Assembly: GCA_002305235.1 (NCBI GenBank) | Contig: DBQL01000213.1 | Location: 4,190 to 12,847, forward strand | From: Prevotella sp. UBA1395 | GTDB lineage: Bacteria > Bacteroidota > Bacteroidia > Bacteroidales > Bacteroidaceae | Length of the DNA stretch: 8,658 bases | Reading direction: 5' to 3' | Shown: piece by piece, positions 7,731-8,658 of the stretch | Position numbering within the stretch: the first letter of the stretch is position 1 | How the letters are laid out: the number at the start of each line of letters is the position of its first letter | Notes under the pieces: generated by a model | Database searches by the model: none | Told to the model about the DNA's origin: nothing | What the model saw: only the letters and a program-made list of their open reading frames with translations | Position numbers and translations under genes: made by a program

Positions 7731-7876
7731 AGAATGAATAATAAACAATAAACATCATTACCCGAAGCCGCAGAATGTGGGTGTGCAAACAGCAACAGTC
7801 ACACCTGTTCTTCCGTGAGCATTTGCTGTTCCGATCGTGAGGTTATTGTTTAATCTTTAATGTGTAATCTATAACA
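7731..7876 (+). promoter_or_regulatory. structured atpH-atpA intergenic leader, possible pseudoknot
   Basis: This is the largest gap in the operon. GGTGTG (7780-7785) is complementary to CACACC (7800-7805), and AACAGCAA (7788-7795), lying in the loop so formed, is complementary to TTGCTGTT (7823-7830). This crossing arrangement is an H-type pseudoknot with 6-bp and 8-bp stems and connecting stretches of about 2, 4 and 17 bases. A competing small hairpin AACAG/CTGTT (7794-7798 with 7805-7809) exists. About 46 A/T-rich bases then lead to the atpA start. No TAnnTTTG promoter and no terminator T tract are seen. A role in controlling atpA translation, or as a processing site, is inference. Confidence 0.5.

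Positions 7877-8658
<782 letters not shown>

Noticed and set aside
7734..7751. Five-codon open frame (MNNKQ) just after atpH
   Set aside because: Too short and too A-rich to support as a leader peptide; it has no codons that suggest attenuation.

Overview
The window comes from a Bacteroidota chromosome, most likely the Bacteroidales and perhaps Prevotellaceae. The sequence evidence is: two promoters of the Bacteroidota type (TAnnTTTG -7 boxes at 407-414 and 2873-2880); A-rich leaders that mostly lack Shine-Dalgarno sites; moderately GC-rich genes with AT-rich gaps; an ATP synthase operon that begins with atpD-atpC; a very short epsilon subunit; and a long, secreted-type N-terminus on subunit a. 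The genus is inferred and not certain. All genes are on the + strand and each reads as intact, except the last, which is cut by the window edge.

Layout. Positions 1-451 hold no convincing gene. They contain a small repeat cluster at the left edge (two exact 19-bp copies plus a diverged inverted copy), a probable intrinsic terminator (131-152) for something upstream of the window, a strong GC-rich hairpin (262-289), a 17-bp palindrome (327-343) and a promoter (383-414). This promoter probably drives an NhaD-family Na+/H+ antiporter gene (452-1801) and, 44 bp later with no separate promoter visible, pfkA (1846-2823).

A second promoter (about 2850-2880), directly followed by an inverted repeat, starts the F1Fo ATP synthase operon: atpD (beta), atpC (epsilon), two small membrane-protein genes, atpB (a), atpE (c), atpF (b), atpH (delta), then a 146-bp structured gap and atpA (alpha), which is truncated at the right edge. 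The gamma gene is not seen and would be expected downstream. atpC and the two small genes are joined by ATGA stop/start overlaps.

How it fits together. The c subunit keeps the ion-binding glutamate but lacks the Na+ ligands known from Na+-type c rings, so the enzyme is predicted to be H+-coupled. Subunit a has the essential arginine and the mitochondrial-type His/Glu arrangement. The NhaD antiporter would link H+ and Na+ gradients, and pfkA supplies committed glycolytic flux, so the whole stretch concerns energy metabolism. The least explained parts are the pair of small membrane proteins at the place where Na+-type N-ATPase operons carry atpQ/atpR, and the atpH-atpA gap, where two complementary segment pairs are arranged as an H-type pseudoknot.
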